DNA from: Arthrobacter woluwensis
GTDB taxonomy: Bacteria; Actinomycetota; Actinomycetes; Actinomycetales; Micrococcaceae
Assembly (NCBI RefSeq): GCF_900105345.1
Contig: NZ_FNSN01000002.1
Location: 1-64,000 of the forward strand
Direction: 5' to 3'
Length of the DNA stretch: 64,000 bases
The notes under the pieces are model-generated. The model made no database searches, was not told the DNA's origin, and saw nothing but the letters and a program-made list of their open reading frames with translations. Shown in pieces: positions 24,455 through 33,940 of this stretch (positions are counted from its first letter, which is position 1; every line of letters starts with the position of its first letter). The translations under genes and the position numbers were made by a program.

Positions 24455-24700
24455 ATGACTTTCGCTCTTTACACCAAGGCCAACTGCGTTCAGTGCGACG
24501 CCACCAAGAGGGCGCTGGAGAAGAAGGGTCTCGTTGAAGGCGTCGACTACCAGGCCGTGCACGTCGACCAGGACGCCGCCGCGCTGGAACAGCTCAAGGA
24601 GCTCGGCTTCCTCCAGGCCCCCGTCGTGATCACCGAGACCGATTCCTGGTCCGGGTTCCGCCCCGACAAGATCGCCGCCCTGGCCCCCATCGCCGCCTAA
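24455..24700 (+). CDS. nrdH: NrdH-like glutaredoxin
   Basis: 81 residues, ATG with GAAGGA upstream. Thioredoxin-fold redoxin with the CxxC motif CVQC (residues 10-13), the cis-Pro segment QAPVVI, and the C-terminal WSGFRPDKIAAL typical of NrdH. NrdH reduces class Ib ribonucleotide reductase using thioredoxin reductase. No nrdE/F/I follows, so on the plasmid it may serve another redox partner. Confidence 0.88.
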   Translation: MTFALYTKANCVQCDATKRALEKKGLVEGVDYQAVHVDQDAAALEQLKELGFLQAPVVITETDSWSGFRPDKIAALAPIAA

Positions 24701-24721
24701 GCCCGCGAAAGGACCCCGATC

Positions 24722-25051
24722 ATGGACACCACCACCGCCCTCACGATCGAGGACGTCGACCAGCTGGTCCGCATCGTCGCCGAGCTCCTGCCGATCCCCA
24801 CCGCCCTGGATGCCGACATGGACTACGGAGCGTTGCAGATCTACCTGGGGGAGGAGACCGACGAATCCACCGGACGGCCCTTCACTCGGGCCGGGATCGA
24901 CCCCGAAGACCCGACCACCGTGTGGTGGCTCGACTTCGAGGCCGGGGGACGCCAGAAGTTCTCCACCCTCGACGCGACCGCCTCTCCGCAGGAGGTCGCC
25001 GAGTGGATCACGGCCAATGCCGAGATCCCCGTCCAGGCCAAGGCCGTGTAG
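24722..25051 (+). CDS. Hypothetical protein in the nrdH operon
   Basis: 109 residues, ATG with AAAGGA upstream, 21 bases after nrdH. An acidic alpha/beta protein with a conserved-looking WWLDFEAGGRQKFSTLDA segment. No motifs for catalysis, no membrane segment. Co-transcription with nrdH and the next gene is likely. Function unknown. Confidence 0.65.
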   Translation: MDTTTALTIEDVDQLVRIVAELLPIPTALDADMDYGALQIYLGEETDESTGRPFTRAGIDPEDPTTVWWLDFEAGGRQKFSTLDATASPQEVAEWITANAEIPVQAKAV

Positions 25052-25055
25052 GGCG

Positions 25056-25442
25056 ATGGGCACCATGATCTACGACGACGCCGCCTGGTTCGAAGCTACC
25101 GAGATCCCGCCCATCGCCGGACACGAAACCAACCCCGCAGCCCCCGAGATCCACGCCTTGGCCACGGCGGCCGCGCAGCTGCACGAAGCTCGCTACTGGT
25201 CCACTGTCCAGCCCGGCGCCCGTGGCGCCTACCTCACCGCCCTGGCCAACGTCGCCCAGGAGCTCGCCTGGCACCTCGACCAGGTCCATGCCCTCCTTCC
25301 CGCCGGCGTGCAGGCCTACCGGGCCGCCACCGGCACTGCCGCGACCGGCCTGGCCGGCGCCCAACCACCCACCGCGACGCTGCTGCTCACCGCAGCCCTG
25401 CAAGAAGTCATCAACGACGGAATAGAGCAAAGCGGGACGTGA
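25056..25442 (+). CDS. Hypothetical helical protein
   Basis: 128 residues from an ATG five bases after the previous stop; MGTMIYDD offers a second ATG three codons in. Almost entirely helical and Ala-rich (IHALATAAAQLHEARYWS; LANVAQELAWHLDQVHALL), resembling a small helical bundle. Last gene before a strong terminator. Confidence 0.65.
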   Translation: MGTMIYDDAAWFEATEIPPIAGHETNPAAPEIHALATAAAQLHEARYWSTVQPGARGAYLTALANVAQELAWHLDQVHALLPAGVQAYRAATGTAATGLAGAQPPTATLLLTAALQEVINDGIEQSGT

Positions 25443-25456
25443 GAAAATCGCTGTGA

Positions 25457-25498
25457 CAAGAGGGGCAGGTGTTCAGTTTTGAACACCTGCCCCTCTTG
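25457..25498 (+). terminator. Terminator of the nrdH operon
   Basis: 19-bp perfect stem CAAGAGGGGCAGGTGTTCA / complement, loop GTTT, starting 14 bases after the stop codon. Confidence 0.88.
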
Positions 25499-25583
25499 TG
25501 TGTCAGGCGTGCCGACACGTGGGGGAGAGGGGCTGGTGGGAACACTCAATGTTCCCGTCGCCGATCACTCCCAGGAGGTTCCC

Positions 25584-26060
25584 TTGGCCAGTTCAGTCAT
25601 TTCGATCAAGTACAAGTGCGGTCACACGCAGAACACGGATCTGTCCGCGGTCCCGGCTGGGAAGCGGAAGGCCCACGCCTACGGCCTGGGTAAGCACCGG
25701 GTTTGTTTGCGCTGTTTCAAGGCTGGCAATGATGCCGAGCGCCAGGCGTTCCTGGAGAAGAAGAACGCCGAGACCCTGGCCGAGTCTGAGGTCTTTGAGG
25801 AGACTCACCAGCTGCCGCCTCTTGTCGGTGGGGTCAAACAGGTCTCGTGGGCCACCCGGATCCGGTACGAGCTCTTCTCATCGGCGTTGGAAGAACTCGC
25901 CGAGGATGACTTCGCCGCCCTGCTGCAGGAGGCACAGAGCGTAACGCGTGCCGGGTGGTGGATCGATAACAACGACATGGACGTCGAGGATCTGCTCGAG
26001 TTCGTCTCCACGGCAGGAGATGCGGGGAGGCCGCGTGAAGAATCCGAAAACCCGTTCTGA
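25584..26060 (+). CDS. Hypothetical protein with zinc-binding cysteines
   Basis: 158 residues from a TTG start, chosen because AGGAGG lies six bases upstream; an ATG at 25479 would have to lie within the terminator hairpin. The N-terminal part carries a likely zinc site (KCGHTQ and CLRCFK), followed by an acidic helical C-terminal half (LEELAEDDFAALLQEA; DMDVEDLLEFV). Small zinc proteins like this are common on actinobacterial plasmids. Function unknown. Confidence 0.6.
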   Translation: MASSVISIKYKCGHTQNTDLSAVPAGKRKAHAYGLGKHRVCLRCFKAGNDAERQAFLEKKNAETLAESEVFEETHQLPPLVGGVKQVSWATRIRYELFSSALEELAEDDFAALLQEAQSVTRAGWWIDNNDMDVEDLLEFVSTAGDAGRPREESENPF

Positions 26061-26202
26061 GACGGCCGCCTACACCCGCTACGGGGTCCCGACAGTTCCC
26101 AGCCCTAACGGTAGGACCACCGTGATCTGGCCTGACATTCCGCAGCCCGTGGTACGGGCCGCGACCATCCCAGCTACTTCCAACGAAAGCGAAAACTCGT
26201 GA
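26035..26202 (+). CDS. Small basic hypothetical protein
   Basis: 55 residues from GTG at 26035, overlapping the end of the previous gene and overlapping the next start by four bases (GTGA). Translational coupling at both ends argues it is real. No recognisable motif; Pro- and Thr-rich. Confidence 0.5.
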   Translation: MKNPKTRSETAAYTRYGVPTVPSPNGRTTVIWPDIPQPVVRAATIPATSNESENS

Positions 26203-27752
26203 GCACACACCTGCTCAGGGCCTCCATGATGACCCTGACCGATACCCACGGCACGGAACTCCAAGCCACCACCTCCAAAGAGCTCGGCGAACTCCTGGCC
26301 GAGCTTGAGCAGTCCGCCGGCGCCGGCGGACTGCTCGTGGACCTGACCGGTTCGATGGTCCCTGACAGCGACGGTCCCTTTCCCCTGACCCCCGCGCAGC
26401 AGGGGACCACCGCCAAGCCGACCCGGCTGCAGCTGCACCTGGCAGATTGGGTCCTGGACGATGGCACGCGCGTCGACCGGCTGGAAACTGCCCTCGCGAT
26501 CGCCAGGTCTGTTCCTGGTTCCACCCATCTGACGGTCATGAACCCCCGCGCCGAGAACGGGTTCACCACGGTGGAGATCCCCGAGCTCGTAGTAGTTGGC
26601 CCCCGCAGGGGCACCAGCCCTGCCCTCACTGAAAGCGCTCACTCGCGGCCAGTCGCAGAGCATGCCCCTGAGTCGGTAGTTCTGCATAGCACTCCTGAGG
26701 AGGCAGTGGCAGCTGCGCAAGAGGATCAGCTCGTGTTCGTCGCTCCCGGATCCGCCACGGGTTCCCCGGAGAGGGACCCTGAGCTGTTCTACGTGCTGGG
26801 TCGGGGGTTCTCGCTGGACCCGTTCCTGGATGATTCGCCGGCTACGCAGGGCCTTCCGGCGTTCTGGAACCGTTTGGATAAGGGCAGCCGGGGCCCGGGA
26901 CCCGTCGAAGCCGCGGCTCGTCGTGAAGCAGCAGAGCTTGCCGTGTGCGAGATGATCATCCGTCAGGCCACCTGGCCCAGCGGCGCAGCAGCGTGGACGA
27001 CAGCGAACAAGAAGGGAAACTCGGCCAAGACCCCGGCAACGATTGCCGTAGGCGGGAAGATCGCCTCGGTGCGCGGCGGGGGAGTGGCGCTGGTGGAAGC
27101 CTCGGATGACCCCGGCCAGCTCGCAGGACGCTCCGAGGGTGAGCAGCGCCGCGGCATCGGCGAGCTCATCCTGTCCGCCCCAACCATCGGCACGAAAGCA
27201 CAGCTGGAAGGCTTCGCCGTCCCCCAGACGTCCTTTGCTCACACCTTCGGATCCTCGGCGTCCCGCCGGGCACCGCTGGACCAGGGGAGCGTCCGGCAAA
27301 TGGCGGAGCTGGTCGACCAGTACTACAGCCTGAGGGCCATGGACTCCGGGAACGTCTACACGAGCTCAGCATTCACCGGCGCCATGGAAACCTCCGACGC
27401 GCTGCTGGTTCCGATGATGAACGCTACCGACTCGATGGGGGAGGCAGTGGAACTGTTCGACTACCTGCGCCAGCACCCGGATCCTCACTTCCAGAACCTG
27501 GCCGAAAAGGCCATCGTCGTGCGGGTCTCTGACGGACGCCCGGAGGTCAAGGTCGAACGACTGGTCAAGGACTTCCAGCACCGCACCGGGATCAGCGAGG
27601 ACCGGATGTTCGTCCTGCCCTTCGACGCGCACCTGGCAGAGCGGGGTCCCATCACCCTGGCCAAGCTCTCTCCGGCCACCCACGCAGCGCTCCTGCGGAT
27701 CTCCGCTGCACTGATCCTGCAACTGCAGGACGCCACCGATTCACGAACCTGA
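26199..27752 (+). CDS. Degenerate ParA/MinD-like ATPase-fold protein
   Basis: 517 residues, GTG start. After a variable N-terminal 120 residues and an acidic linker, the C-terminal 300 residues follow the layout of actinobacterial ParA/MinD-like proteins. TTANKKGNSAKTPATIAVGG stands where a Walker A would be and a GNVYTSSAFTGAMETSDALLV segment stands where the switch II/Walker B would be. A canonical KGGxGKT is absent, so ATP binding may be lost or unusual. Comparable ParA-like genes sit near TraA relaxases on actinobacterial conjugative plasmids. Role in transfer or secretion inferred. Confidence 0.55.
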   Translation: MSTHLLRASMMTLTDTHGTELQATTSKELGELLAELEQSAGAGGLLVDLTGSMVPDSDGPFPLTPAQQGTTAKPTRLQLHLADWVLDDGTRVDRLETALAIARSVPGSTHLTVMNPRAENGFTTVEIPELVVVGPRRGTSPALTESAHSRPVAEHAPESVVLHSTPEEAVAAAQEDQLVFVAPGSATGSPERDPELFYVLGRGFSLDPFLDDSPATQGLPAFWNRLDKGSRGPGPVEAAARREAAELAVCEMIIRQATWPSGAAAWTTANKKGNSAKTPATIAVGGKIASVRGGGVALVEASDDPGQLAGRSEGEQRRGIGELILSAPTIGTKAQLEGFAVPQTSFAHTFGSSASRRAPLDQGSVRQMAELVDQYYSLRAMDSGNVYTSSAFTGAMETSDALLVPMMNATDSMGEAVELFDYLRQHPDPHFQNLAEKAIVVRVSDGRPEVKVERLVKDFQHRTGISEDRMFVLPFDAHLAERGPITLAKLSPATHAALLRISAALILQLQDATDSRT

Positions 27753-27768
27753 CCACACCGCACCACAT

Positions 27769-27808
27769 GGAGGGTGGGTAGCAGATCGGCTGCTACCCAC
27801 CCTCCTTT
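27769..27808 (+). terminator. Terminator after the ParA-like gene
   Basis: 16-bp perfect stem GGAGGGTGGGTAGCAG / CTGCTACCCACCCTCC (27769-27784, 27790-27805) with a 5-base loop and TTT. Confidence 0.88.
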
Positions 27809-28770
27809 CATGTCCCCGGCCACTACGGGGCCGGTCACGGCCCACGGTGGTCAGGGGGCGGGGCATCGGAGAGTTGAGAAGGGTGGCTGGCTTCTTAACC
27901 GGTCAGGGTGCTCGCCTCACTGGGCGGTTCAGTGGCCGTCCCGACTCGTGCGGGCTCGTTCACCGGCTGTCGTGCTCGCCTGGCTGTGTGCAGGTTCTCA
28001 GGCACGGCTTCGCCACGGACAGCAGCGGATGGGCTGTCCCTCATGGTCAGCCCCACAGGCTCTGTGGTGGTGGACGTCCTGGCACCGGGGGTGCTGCTGT
28101 GCTCACCTGAGGATTCCACGCTCACCTCATCCGAAACGACGGCCAGATCGCCCACGCTGCGCGCGGCCAACCTGACCGGAAAATTATGGCCACCGGTCAC
28201 GAGGGCGGTCACGGCCATGACCGCGGCCACGGGTCACCAGGACACTCCGGTGACCGCACCCCGGCAAGATCTGGCCACCGGCCACCCCCATGGCCAACCT
28301 CTTTGGCCGGCCACTGGCCGGCTGGCCACCATGGCCACCACCACGCCCCGGGTCAACCGCGCCACGGATCGCTCAGCGGCCCAGACGGGGCATCCCTCGA
28401 CTGGCCGTGCACCTTCCGTGTCGCTGGTTCCCTGCACCGCGTCCTTCGGTGCCGGGGGCAGCTCCCGCAGCAACCCCAGGACACCGGTTCGGCTCGATGA
28501 GCTGCACGGTGTCTCCGGTACGACACCGTGGTTCCAACGTCACTCAACCACCCACCAATCACCCCACTCAACCACCCACAACACCCACCACTCCAAGCCC
28601 TAAGAAACACCTCAAACCACCACCCCTAAAACCCCACCACCAAGCCCCAAGAAACACCTACCCCCAAAAGCACCAAAAACCTCTCACACGTCTGGCACCA
28701 AGGTGCACCTGACGGGGGACAAATCGGACCACAGACATACGCCGGCCTACCCCGTCAGGGAAGACCAGGC
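27809..28770. other. Gene-poor region preceding the transfer operon; candidate oriT
   Basis: About 960 bases with no convincing gene; open frames on both strands lack ribosome sites and have low-complexity products. The first half is full of GGTCAC/TGGCCACC-type inverted repeats (28190-28340). 28540-28680 is almost devoid of G on the plus strand (CAACCACCCACC-like runs). 28691-28710 has GGCACCAAGGTGC and GGTGCACC palindromes followed by a GACGGGGGACAAATCGG tract. The MOBF relaxase operon starts at 28771, so this is the natural place for oriT. A weak minus-strand ORF (27895-28230) cannot be excluded. Confidence 0.5.
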
Positions 28771-29457
28771 ATGAGCGAGAACAACGCCGCCAGCGTGAAG
28801 GCAGGCCGGTGTGGCAAATGCCTGGGCCCCCTCCCTGAAGGGGCCCGGAGCACGCAGAAGTACTGCACACCTCAGTGCAGGGCCACCGCGAAGAAGCGCC
28901 GCCAGCGAGGCCAGCTCGAAGCCGACGTGCCGGAGAAGGCCCTGGCTGCAGCAATCCACCGGACCGCCACCTCAGTCCGGCAGCTCGACGCGATCGAGGG
29001 ACGACTGCGCCGCAACCTGAACAGCCGGCAGGAACTGGCCGCCAAGATCCGGCAGCTCGAGACGGCCCTGGAAGCTGAACGGACACACGCGGCCAAGGTC
29101 ATCGAGGAGCAAGCGGCCAAGACCGCGAACATGCGTGGCCAGATGGCCGCGGCCGCCCAGGGGGCGGCCACACTCGTGGCCACCCAACAGGAGCTCGAGA
29201 AGCTGCGTGACCGCCTGGCCGCCGGGAACAACGCCTACACCAAAGTGGTGGCCGAGAATGACCGGCTCCGGGCCGAACTGAAATCCAGGGCGGCCAGGGA
29301 ACAACAGCTCGCCCGACTCGTGCACACCGGGACCGTGCTGGCCCGGGCGCTGGCTCGGACAACTCGCGGGGGCGTGACGGGCCTGGCCCCCGAGGAACGA
29401 ACCGCTCTGGCCAGTTGGGCCGCCTATGCGAAGAAGAGAAACGAGAAGAAGCGATGA
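28771..29457 (+). CDS. Zinc-ribbon plus coiled-coil protein, accessory to the relaxase
   Basis: 228 residues. N-terminal zinc-finger-like motif CGKC (about residues 14-17) with YCTPQC about 17 residues later, a basic patch KKRRQR, then a long coiled coil (about 60-190). The stop overlaps the traA start (ATGA), so it is coupled to the relaxase gene. Located next to the presumed oriT, it may be an auxiliary relaxosome DNA-binding protein. No named family. Confidence 0.65.
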   Translation: MSENNAASVKAGRCGKCLGPLPEGARSTQKYCTPQCRATAKKRRQRGQLEADVPEKALAAAIHRTATSVRQLDAIEGRLRRNLNSRQELAAKIRQLETALEAERTHAAKVIEEQAAKTANMRGQMAAAAQGAATLVATQQELEKLRDRLAAGNNAYTKVVAENDRLRAELKSRAAREQQLARLVHTGTVLARALARTTRGGVTGLAPEERTALASWAAYAKKRNEKKR

Positions 29458-32400
29458 CCGTTTCCATCGGACGGATCAGTATCGACTACTACCTGGAACA
29501 GGCCGCCGGCGACGGCGCCCAGACCGGGACCCGGGATCTGAGCGCCTACTACACCGAGTCCCAAGCCCCAGCAGGGCGGTGGAGAGGCAAGGGCCTGGTC
29601 GACGTCCACCTGGAACAGGGCGCTGTGGTGGAGAAGATCCACGCCAAACGCCTCTACGAAGAACTCATCGACCCGATGACCCTTCAGCCACTGGGACGTC
29701 GACCGATCAAAGAGCAGAAGGCCGGCGCTGATACGAAGACCCCGGCCGGTGCGCCGGCGAAACCCGAGCGCAAACCTGTTGCCGGTTTTGACCTGACGTT
29801 CTCACCGCCCAAAAGCATTTCCGCGCTCTGGGCCCTGGCCGACACCCACACCCAAGCCGAGCTGTACCGGGCGCACCGGGAAGCGATGGACGAAGTTCTG
29901 AACTGGGCCGAGGACAACGTGATCCAGACACGGGCCGGACACGGGGGAGTGGCGAAGGTCGCCGCCACCGGGATGATCGCCTCCGAGTTCGATCACTGGG
30001 ACTCCCGCGCCGGGGACCCGCAGCTCCACACCCACGTGGTGATCGCCAACCGGGTCAAACGCGTCTCCGACGGCGGGTGGGGGACCCTGGACTCCTACAC
30101 CCTGCACCGCAACGTCGTAGCCCTGTCAGAGATGTACAACTCTCGCCTCTTCGACCGGGTGGGCGCCCGGGTCGGGGCCGTGGCCGAACTGCGGCTCAAA
30201 GACCCCGAGACCGGCTCAGAATTCGAAACGATCGCCCAAGCGATCGAGGGACTGAACTTCCTGGACGAGGATCCCCGACAGGCCCGTGTGGAGCTGGCCG
30301 GAGTACCGCAGATTCTCCTGGAGGAATTCAGCACCCGCATCTCCGAGATCAACCGGCTCACCGAGGAACGCAAAGCCCAGTACCTCGAAGCGACCGGGCG
30401 GGAACCGACCGCGGCCATGGTCCTGAAGTGGAGGGGAGAGGCGACCCTGGCCTCCCGGGAACCCAAGGACAAAGACCGCCCGCTGTCCCTGCCCGAGAAA
30501 ATGGCCGGCTGGCGGGAGCGAGCCCTGAACATTGGGGTGAATCCCTCCGACATGGTCCGGGAAGCCGTCGGCCGTGACGTCACCTTCCTCACAGCAGCAG
30601 ACCTCACCCCGGACCTGACGCGTCGGCTCGCCGGTCTCGTGCTGCAGGACGCGGCACAGCGGCGCACGACCTTCACCCGGGCGAACCTGATCGCCTCCAC
30701 CGAACGACTCCTGCGCGGGGTGCGCGTGAACGCGATGGAAGAACGGATCAAGCTGCAGGAACTGATCGTCACCGATGCCACCGAGCAGGCGGTGTCCCTC
30801 ACACCGGCCCGGATGGGACAGCCAGAAGGGGAGGATGCGTTCCTGATCAAGGACAGCACCAGCGTGTTCCAAACCCCCACGCTCTACACCGCCCAGGAAA
30901 CCCTGGACACCGAGCAGTACCTGATCAGCCGCCTCCACGCAGAAGCCCACGGGATCGCCGAGGCTCACGAGCTCCTGACCGAGTTCCGGACCAAGGGCGG
31001 CCACGCGCTCTCCGGGGACCAGCACCAGGCCGCCGCGGCGGTCCTGTCCTCCAACCGGGCGGTCGATGCGATCATCGGCCCTGCCGGCACCGGAAAGACC
31101 ACAACCATGCGCGCAGTCAGAGAAGCGTGGGAGAGCGTTCACGGCCGCGTCGTGGGCCTGGCCCCCTCCGCCGTTGCCGCAGCCGTGCTCGCTGAAGAAC
31201 TCGACACCGGGTGTGAGAACGTCGCCAAATGGCTCTACGAGACCATCGGAGAAGGAGCCCTCCGCCGGATGAAGCGCGTCACCGAGCTGGAAGAGCGCCT
31301 GGCCCGCGCCGAAACCCGCGCCGGACGCAAAGGCTCCCGCGCCGCGACCCGGGCTGAGCTGGAGCATCTACGTGGGCGACTGGCCCAGGAGTGCGCTGAA
31401 CAGGCGAAGTTCACCCTCCGCGACGGTGACCTGTTGATCCTGGACGAGGCCTCCATGATCAGCACCGCGGACCTGCTGTACCTGAACCGGCAGGCCGAAG
31501 CGGCCGGGGCGAAGATCCTCATGGTCGGGGACCCTGCCCAGCTGGAATCCGTGGACGCCGGCGGGTTCCTCGGATGGATGGAACGCCATGAGGAAGCGGC
31601 CTGGCTCGATACCGTGTGGCGGTTCACCAACGACTGGGAAGGCACCGCGTCCCTGAAACTGCGCAGCGGAGACCTGGATGTTATCAAGACCTACCAGGAA
31701 GCCGGCCGCATCATCCCCTGCGGCGACGGCGGCGCATCCGAACAGGCCTACCGGGCCTGGGCACGCGACACAGCACAGGATCTCACCCGCTCCTTGCTCA
31801 TCGCCGGCGACAACCTCACCGTCAAGGAGCTCAATCAACGCGCCCAGCAAGACCTCGTCGCAGAAGGCCGCGTCGACGTCGAAAACACCGTGCCCCTGCG
31901 GACAGGGTTCGCCGGCGTCGGAGATCTCCTACTGGCGCGAACGAACAACCGCAGAATCATCGATGAGACCGGCCACTTCGTCAAAAACGGCACCCGCCTT
32001 TTCGTCACCACCATCCAGCCCGACGGCGCCGTCACCGCCACCCGCTCCGACACCGGCGCCGCCCTGACCCTGGACGCCACCTACCTGGCCGAAGCCGTCG
32101 AACTCGGGTACGCGTGCACCGCACACCGAAGCCAAGGCGTCACCGTGGCCACCGCCCACACCGTCGTCACCCCAGGCCAGCCCCGGGAACAGTTCTACGT
32201 CGCCATGACCCGCGGCAGGAACAACAACACCGCCTACGTGGCCCTGCGCGAGGAAGAACCAGACTCCCCGGACACCTGGGGCATGATGCACACCATCCAG
32301 TCCGAAAGCGCCGGTGAAATCATCGCCGGGATCCTCCGCAACGCCACCGCCGAGAAAACCGCCCACGAAGTGCGCGAGGCAGAACACGGCTACGCCAACG

Positions 32401-33152
32401 ACCTCGGCCGGATCCTCCACGAACTCGACTACACCGGCCACGCAGCCCGCGCCACCGCAGCCGCGCACTGGGTCCACACCCACCTGCCAGAACAAGCCTC
32501 CGAACTGCTCAACCACCCCGACTGGCCCGACCTCATCACCGCCGACATCGCCACAGCAATCCCGGACGGGCCGCCGAACCCGGGACCATCCATCGCCCAA
32601 CTGGCCGCCGCCGTCCGCAACCACACGGCATCACCAGTGACAGGCGAGAATCGCATCCTCACCGCACTGTCCTCCTTCCCCCCGATGACCGAAGAGCAGC
32701 AGCGCGTCAAAGACCTCCTGCAGCACAAAGCCGAAGAACGCCTCACCGTACTTACCCACGAAACCCTCACCGAACGGCCCACCTGGTGGGAAGCGGCCGA
32801 AGAAACCCTCGGCGCCGAGGAAGCCCGTCGACGCCTCCCAGAGCTCCTGGCCTGGCGAGCAGTCGCGGAAGTCGACACCACCACTCCCTGGGGACCACCA
32901 CCGCGGCCCAACAGCTACGCACACCGCTTCTACACCCACATCAAAGACAGCATTCCCGTCCCCAGCCACACCGAGGATGATGCCTGGGAGAACATCGACG
33001 AGATCACCCGCCGCACCGACGAAACCCTGGCAGACGTTGCGGCCACTAACGCTGAGATTGATGCGATCCTCGGCTGGGACGACGCACCAGAGGACCCTGC
33101 CAGCACCCAGGCTCCAGAGGCCCCAGAGCAGGACTCAGTCAGTTGGGACTAG
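29454..33152 (+). CDS. traA: TraA-like MOBF conjugative relaxase/helicase
   Basis: 1,232 residues from ATG MTVSIGR. The N-terminal TrwC-type relaxase domain has a catalytic Tyr pair (IDYYLEQ) near the start and the metal-binding triad in QLHTHVVIANRV (about 185). A RecD-like helicase follows with Walker A GPAGTGKTTT (about 542) and Walker B LLILDEASM (about 660), then GYACTAHRSQGVTVATAH (motif V) and YVAMTRGRNNN (motif VI). A C-terminal helical tail of 300 residues precedes the stop. It nicks oriT, stays bound to the 5' end and unwinds the strand for transfer. Confidence 0.93.
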   Translation: MTVSIGRISIDYYLEQAAGDGAQTGTRDLSAYYTESQAPAGRWRGKGLVDVHLEQGAVVEKIHAKRLYEELIDPMTLQPLGRRPIKEQKAGADTKTPAGAPAKPERKPVAGFDLTFSPPKSISALWALADTHTQAELYRAHREAMDEVLNWAEDNVIQTRAGHGGVAKVAATGMIASEFDHWDSRAGDPQLHTHVVIANRVKRVSDGGWGTLDSYTLHRNVVALSEMYNSRLFDRVGARVGAVAELRLKDPETGSEFETIAQAIEGLNFLDEDPRQARVELAGVPQILLEEFSTRISEINRLTEERKAQYLEATGREPTAAMVLKWRGEATLASREPKDKDRPLSLPEKMAGWRERALNIGVNPSDMVREAVGRDVTFLTAADLTPDLTRRLAGLVLQDAAQRRTTFTRANLIASTERLLRGVRVNAMEERIKLQELIVTDATEQAVSLTPARMGQPEGEDAFLIKDSTSVFQTPTLYTAQETLDTEQYLISRLHAEAHGIAEAHELLTEFRTKGGHALSGDQHQAAAAVLSSNRAVDAIIGPAGTGKTTTMRAVREAWESVHGRVVGLAPSAVAAAVLAEELDTGCENVAKWLYETIGEGALRRMKRVTELEERLARAETRAGRKGSRAATRAELEHLRGRLAQECAEQAKFTLRDGDLLILDEASMISTADLLYLNRQAEAAGAKILMVGDPAQLESVDAGGFLGWMERHEEAAWLDTVWRFTNDWEGTASLKLRSGDLDVIKTYQEAGRIIPCGDGGASEQAYRAWARDTAQDLTRSLLIAGDNLTVKELNQRAQQDLVAEGRVDVENTVPLRTGFAGVGDLLLARTNNRRIIDETGHFVKNGTRLFVTTIQPDGAVTATRSDTGAALTLDATYLAEAVELGYACTAHRSQGVTVATAHTVVTPGQPREQFYVAMTRGRNNNTAYVALREEEPDSPDTWGMMHTIQSESAGEIIAGILRNATAEKTAHEVREAEHGYANDLGRILHELDYTGHAARATAAAHWVHTHLPEQASELLNHPDWPDLITADIATAIPDGPPNPGPSIAQLAAAVRNHTASPVTGENRILTALSSFPPMTEEQQRVKDLLQHKAEERLTVLTHETLTERPTWWEAAEETLGAEEARRRLPELLAWRAVAEVDTTTPWGPPPRPNSYAHRFYTHIKDSIPVPSHTEDDAWENIDEITRRTDETLADVAATNAEIDAILGWDDAPEDPASTQAPEAPEQDSVSWD

Positions 33153-33229
33153 GCCGGGAAGCCCGTTGCGATCAAAAGGTCTCGGATTAGGGTGTGAACA
33201 CAACGGGACACTCACGAAGAGGAGCTGTA

Positions 33230-33670
33230 GTGAGCCAAATCGCACTGAATATCGCAGGATACGAGCAGCAGAGCTACTGGGGGCATGAAGAGGGAGCCCC
33301 CATCATGTTCGCGCAGCTGTGGCGCAACGGGAGCACCCAGGATGAGCCGGAGATCTGGATCAAGGAGAACAACGTCAGCGCCTTCGTTACTGAACTTGCC
33401 TCAGCGGTAGACCCAGCCATGACGTTCGAAGACGTCTTTTTCCTCCTCGTGGAGGATGAGTACTTTCCCAAACCCCTCGAGCTGCCCTTCGGCGCCTACG
33501 TCGCCCAATGCCGCAAGGTGGGGTTCCTGAACCGGGCCCTCCGGTCAACGGTTCCCTGGGTCCGGTTCGAGGCAGAAAACAGCCCCTACCTGCCCGATGC
33601 GGCATTGCCCGCCGAACCCGAAGTCCCACAGGCCAAAGGCTGGCTCGCGAGACTCTTTAGCCGGCGCTGA
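33230..33670 (+). CDS. Hypothetical protein downstream of traA
   Basis: 146 residues from a GTG with GAGGAG upstream. Acidic N-terminal half (WIKENNVSAFVTELASAV), an aromatic FEDVFFLLVEDEYFP segment and a basic C-terminal tail (GWLARLFSRR). Isolated between traA and the IS21-interrupted gene. No family recognised. Confidence 0.55.
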   Translation: MSQIALNIAGYEQQSYWGHEEGAPIMFAQLWRNGSTQDEPEIWIKENNVSAFVTELASAVDPAMTFEDVFFLLVEDEYFPKPLELPFGAYVAQCRKVGFLNRALRSTVPWVRFEAENSPYLPDAALPAEPEVPQAKGWLARLFSRR

Positions 33671-33828
33671 GCCCGTGTGTGGAGTTTTGGCGGCGTTCCA
33701 AGGACCAAACAGTTAGCCCGGAGTGCAAAAATCCCAGGGGCTGACGGCATTCCTGGTTCCGTGGGTGCGATCCGAGATCACGCTGAGGGATGAATTCCTG
33801 CAAGAGCGCTCGGTAGGCTTGGAGGACT

Positions 33829-33877
33829 GTGAAAAATTCCGCCACACCTCCGCCCCAGAGCGAGGCTCGCTACTTTC
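33829..33877 (+). pseudogene. 5' fragment of a DUF3800-like gene split by IS21
   Basis: GTG with GGAGG five bases upstream opens VKNSATPPPQSEARYF, then the IS21-family element begins at 33878. The reading frame continues in phase after the element at 36585 once one TACTTTC duplication is removed. Confidence 0.7.
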
Positions 33878-33940
33878 TGACTATGTCAACCTGACTGGAG
33901 CCCACGATGACGGCTTGAACGGTGCCCGTCTGGGTGTGGG

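Noticed and set aside
27908-28603. Plus-strand 231-codon ORF
   Set aside because: No ribosome site, Thr/His/Pro-rich low-complexity product, sits in the repeat-rich presumptive oriT region.
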